Below, piece after piece: positions 62,801-64,000 of a DNA stretch of 64,000 nucleotides. The notes beneath the pieces were generated by a model. That model did not search any database. It saw only the letters and a program-made list of their open reading frames with translations, and was not told where the DNA came from. Each line of letters opens with the position of its first letter. Within the stretch, counting starts at the first letter, position 1. Position numbers and translations under genes: made by a program. This DNA is from Janthinobacterium sp. 64 (GTDB lineage: Bacteria; Pseudomonadota; Gammaproteobacteria; Burkholderiales; Burkholderiaceae_D), in the NCBI RefSeq assembly GCF_002813325.1, contig NZ_PHUG01000001.1, forward strand, positions 2,108,001-2,172,000. Reading direction: 5' to 3'.

Positions 62801-64000
62801 AGGTGAGCACATAGTTGGCGGCATCAAGGCCGGACAGGCTGGCGTTGCGCACCGTCACGGCTTTGTTGCTGCCGGCATTCTTGTCAGCGAATGCGCCGAT
62901 GGCCGTTGCCGTCAGCACGTCGTTGGCGATACGATTATCGGTAATCGTCAATGACGCGGCGGTGTTGCCGTCGTAGGTCTTGCCCGCTGCCGCAAAACCC
63001 AGCGCCAGTTCGCGCTGGGCAATGGCGGCGCTGGTGGCGCCGGTGGTCGAGGTGAGCACATAGTTGGTGGCATCCGCACCGGACAGGCTGGCATTTTGCA
63101 CTGTCACGACTTTGTTGCTGCCGGCATTCTTGTCGGCAAATGCGCCGCTGGCCGTTGCCGTCAGCACGTCGTTGGCGATACGATTATCGTTGATGGCGAG
63201 CGTGGCTGCGGTATTGCCGTCGTAGGTCTTGCCTGCGGCCGCAAAGCCCAGCGCCAGTTCGCGCTGGGTAATGGCGGCGCTGGTGGCGCCGGTGGTCGAG
63301 GTGAGCACATAGTTGGCCGCATCAAGGCCGGACAGGCTGGCGTTGTGTACCGTCACGACTTTGTTGCTGCCGGCATTCTTGTCAACGAATGCGCCGCTGG
63401 CCGTTGCCGTCAGCACGTCGTTGGCGATACGGTTGTCGGTAATCGTCAATGACGCGGCGGTGTTGCCGTCGTAGGTCTTGCCTGCGGCCGCAAAGCCCAG
63501 CGCCAGTTCGCGCTGGGTAATCGTGGCGCTGGCGGCGCCGGTGGTCGAGGTGAGCACATAGTTGGCCGCATCGGTACCGGACAGGCTGGCGTTTTGCACC
63601 GTCACGATTTTGTTGGCACCAGCATTCTTGTCGGCAAATGCGCCGCTGGCCGTTGCCGTCAGCACGTCGTTGGCGATACGATTATCGGTGATGGCGAGCG
63701 TGGCTGCGGTATTGCCGTCATAGGTCTTGCCCGCTGCCGCAAAGCCCAGCGCCAGTTCGCGCTGGGTAATCGTGGCGCTGGCGGCGCCGGTGGTCGAGGT
63801 GAGCACATAGTTGGCCGCATCGGTACCGGACAGGCTGGCGTTTTGCACCGTCACGACTTTGTTGCTGCCGGCATTCTTGTCAACGAATGCGCCGCTGGCC
63901 GTTGCCGTCAGCACGTCGTTGGCGATACGGTTGTCGGTGACCGTCACGACCGCTGCCGTGCCACCATCGTAGACTTTATTGGCGCTGGCAAAGGCCAGGT
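59808..64000 (-). CDS. Giant repeat adhesin, filamentous-haemagglutinin type, C-terminal part (5' end outside)
   Basis: The minus strand is open from the right window edge to the TAA at 59808, about 1397 codons. From the edge inward: ten near-identical 83-residue repeats of the YDG/MBG kind (core KTYDGNTAASLTITDNRIAN), two divergent copies (VYDGVTGAQVAISDDRI; KVYDGTQVANVSGTVAG), then a beta-helix-like region rich in Gly, Ala, Asn (about 60020-61010) and a short tail ending KKTYCN. A GTG near 63947 is not a true start because the repeat reads through it. Probably a secreted surface adhesin; secretion partner not in window. Confidence 0.88.
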   Translation of the reverse strand, partial: LAFASANKVYDGGTAAVVTVTDNRIANDVLTATASGAFVDKNAGSNKVVTVQNASLSGTDAANYVLTSTTGAASATITQRELALGFAAAGKTYDGNTAATLAITDNRIANDVLTATASGAFADKNAGANKIVTVQNASLSGTDAANYVLTSTTGAASATITQRELALGFAAAGKTYDGNTAASLTITDNRIANDVLTATASGAFVDKNAGSNKVVTVHNASLSGLDAANYVLTSTTGATSAAITQRELALGFAAAGKTYDGNTAATLAINDNRIANDVLTATASGAFADKNAGSNKVVTVQNASLSGADATNYVLTSTTGATSAAIAQRELALGFAAAGKTYDGNTAASLTITDNRIANDVLTATAIGAFADKNAGSNKAVTVRNASLSGLDAANYVLTSTTGAASATITQRELALGFAAAGKTYDGNTSASLTITDNRIANDVLTATASGAFVDKNAGANKVVAVQNASLSGTDAANYVLTSTTGATSAAITQRELALGFAAAGKTYDGNTAASLTISDNRSANDVLTATASGAFADKNAGSNKAVTVRNASLSGLDAANYVLTSTTGAASATITQRELALGFAAAGKTYDGNTAASLTITDNRIANDVLTATASGAFVDKNAGANKVVAVQNASLSGTDAANYVLTSTTGATSAAITQRELALGFAAAGKTYDGNTAASLTITDNRIANDVLMATASGAFADKNAGSNKVVTVQNASLSGADATNYVLTSTTGAASAAITQRELALGFAAAGKTYDGNTAASLTITDNRIANDVLTATASGAFVDKNAGSNKVVTVQNASLSGLDAGNYILGTTGGTAMASIAQRALNLGYTGVDKVYDGVTGAQVAISDDRIAGDLLSASASAAFADKNAGSGKMITVQNAGLSGNDAGNYRLANTSGETTATITRAALTLASVSASDKVYDGTQVANVSGTVAGVIGQDAVSLAGGSGTFADRNFGRGKTVNVSGFGLSGADAGNYALTSTGGVAQASIAQRALSTWIGAAGGLWSDAANWEGGVAPSGANVLAADFAASTGNVVYTAAAGDTVLDSVILRGGLNLTGGSLLVNNALTVANFAQTGGLLGGLGNVTVSNSFSQSAGAIHIGGNLAVTQAAGDLRFAALTANAISLNAGAGAISQSGAVVAGSLATQSQTGTVLNDAGNRVKNFSAGNSGAGGIALTSTSAPDVLVLGSLSTGSGDVRIESTGGIESHAITTTSGNVSLIAHSPINVQGVVQGNDVTIEASTDVAFGDGARVNAARAIAVTAGTGVTFAGAARLDVLATGAINVLAKNGDLTAAETVRINSRGAPVSLLAPNGRVIVPASVMVAAPVVTPVVPPATTIRAVNALPAFSDQYNPLNQLTTPNNVATPLLAAPSKETTKEAPDELQKSIKKTYCN
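61518..64000 (-). repeat. Tandem 249-bp repeats (83-residue YDG units)
   Basis: Units, by plus coordinates: 61518-61766, 61767-62015, 62016-62264, 62265-62513, 62514-62762, 62763-63011, 63012-63260, 63261-63509, 63510-63758 and a partial, more divergent one from 63759 to the edge. Units at 62016-62264 and 62514-62762 appear to differ at one base; units 62265-62513 and 62763-63011 are also close, giving a duplicated 498-bp pair. Confidence 0.92.

Noticed and set aside
61518..64000. CRISPR-like appearance of the regular repeats
   Set aside because: The period is 249 bp without short unique spacers, and the whole array is one open reading frame of protein repeats.

Overview
The window looks like chromosome from a GC-rich betaproteobacterium of the Oxalobacteraceae, most like Janthinobacterium, Massilia or Duganella. 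This is inferred from codon use, the mix of protein families (Bug/TctC receptors, Porin_4 porins, DUF2339/DUF3999, DUF2145, YDG-repeat adhesins) and local gene order. No rRNA is present to settle it. One tRNA, tRNA-Pro(GGG), lies at 11397-11473 on the minus strand.

Layout. (a) 1-6406, minus: a tripartite RND efflux operon (outer-membrane channel, a MipA/OmpV protein, adaptor, pump); the pump runs off the left edge. (b) 6407-11396: a visibly AT-richer stretch with a chemoreceptor, a periplasmic solute-binding protein and an AraC regulator. It is followed by IS3-family debris, an orphan coding fragment and an AlpA-like regulator abutting tRNA-Pro, and reads as a decayed integrated element. (c) 11576-18124, minus: a second, AcrAB-OprM type RND operon ending in its TetR gene, with a perfect TetR-type dyad (18193-18210) upstream. 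(d) 18545-21600, plus: a double-domain KaiC-like ATPase and a hybrid histidine kinase. (e) 21604-30968: an LplT-PlsC phospholipid protein, a DUF2339-DUF3999 pair, and an XRE regulator divergent from two tandem small secreted paralogs plus a DUF2145 protein. (f) 31017-39601: a solute-uptake locus with a TctD/TctE-like two-component system divergent from a porin, a Bug receptor and a complete iron/phosphonate-type ABC importer. (g) 39638-42781: an RraB-like protein, a palindromic repeat, homoserine dehydrogenase and an AlaA-type aminotransferase. (h) 43202-50549, plus: an arn (L-Ara4N lipid A) operon behind a PmrA-box-like site, with ArnA split into two genes and an Mth938-like gene leading. (i) 50626-55746: one-Cys Bcp peroxiredoxin, PIN-PhoH ATPase, a site-2-protease-like protein without catalytic residues, a Cys-rich YidD-like protein and a bestrophin. 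(j) 55766-59049: copper module copZ, cueR, copA with MerR-type 19-bp-spacer promoters. (k) 59057-64000, minus: a FecR-domain protein and the C-terminal part of a giant adhesin with 249-bp tandem repeats that runs off the right edge.

Much of the window concerns envelope defence: two efflux systems, lipid A modification, copper export and phospholipid repair. The least explained units are the XRE / small-paralog / DUF2145 locus, the pseudo-site-2 protease with its YidD-like neighbour, the KaiC-kinase pair and the hybrid TctDE-Bug-ABC uptake locus.
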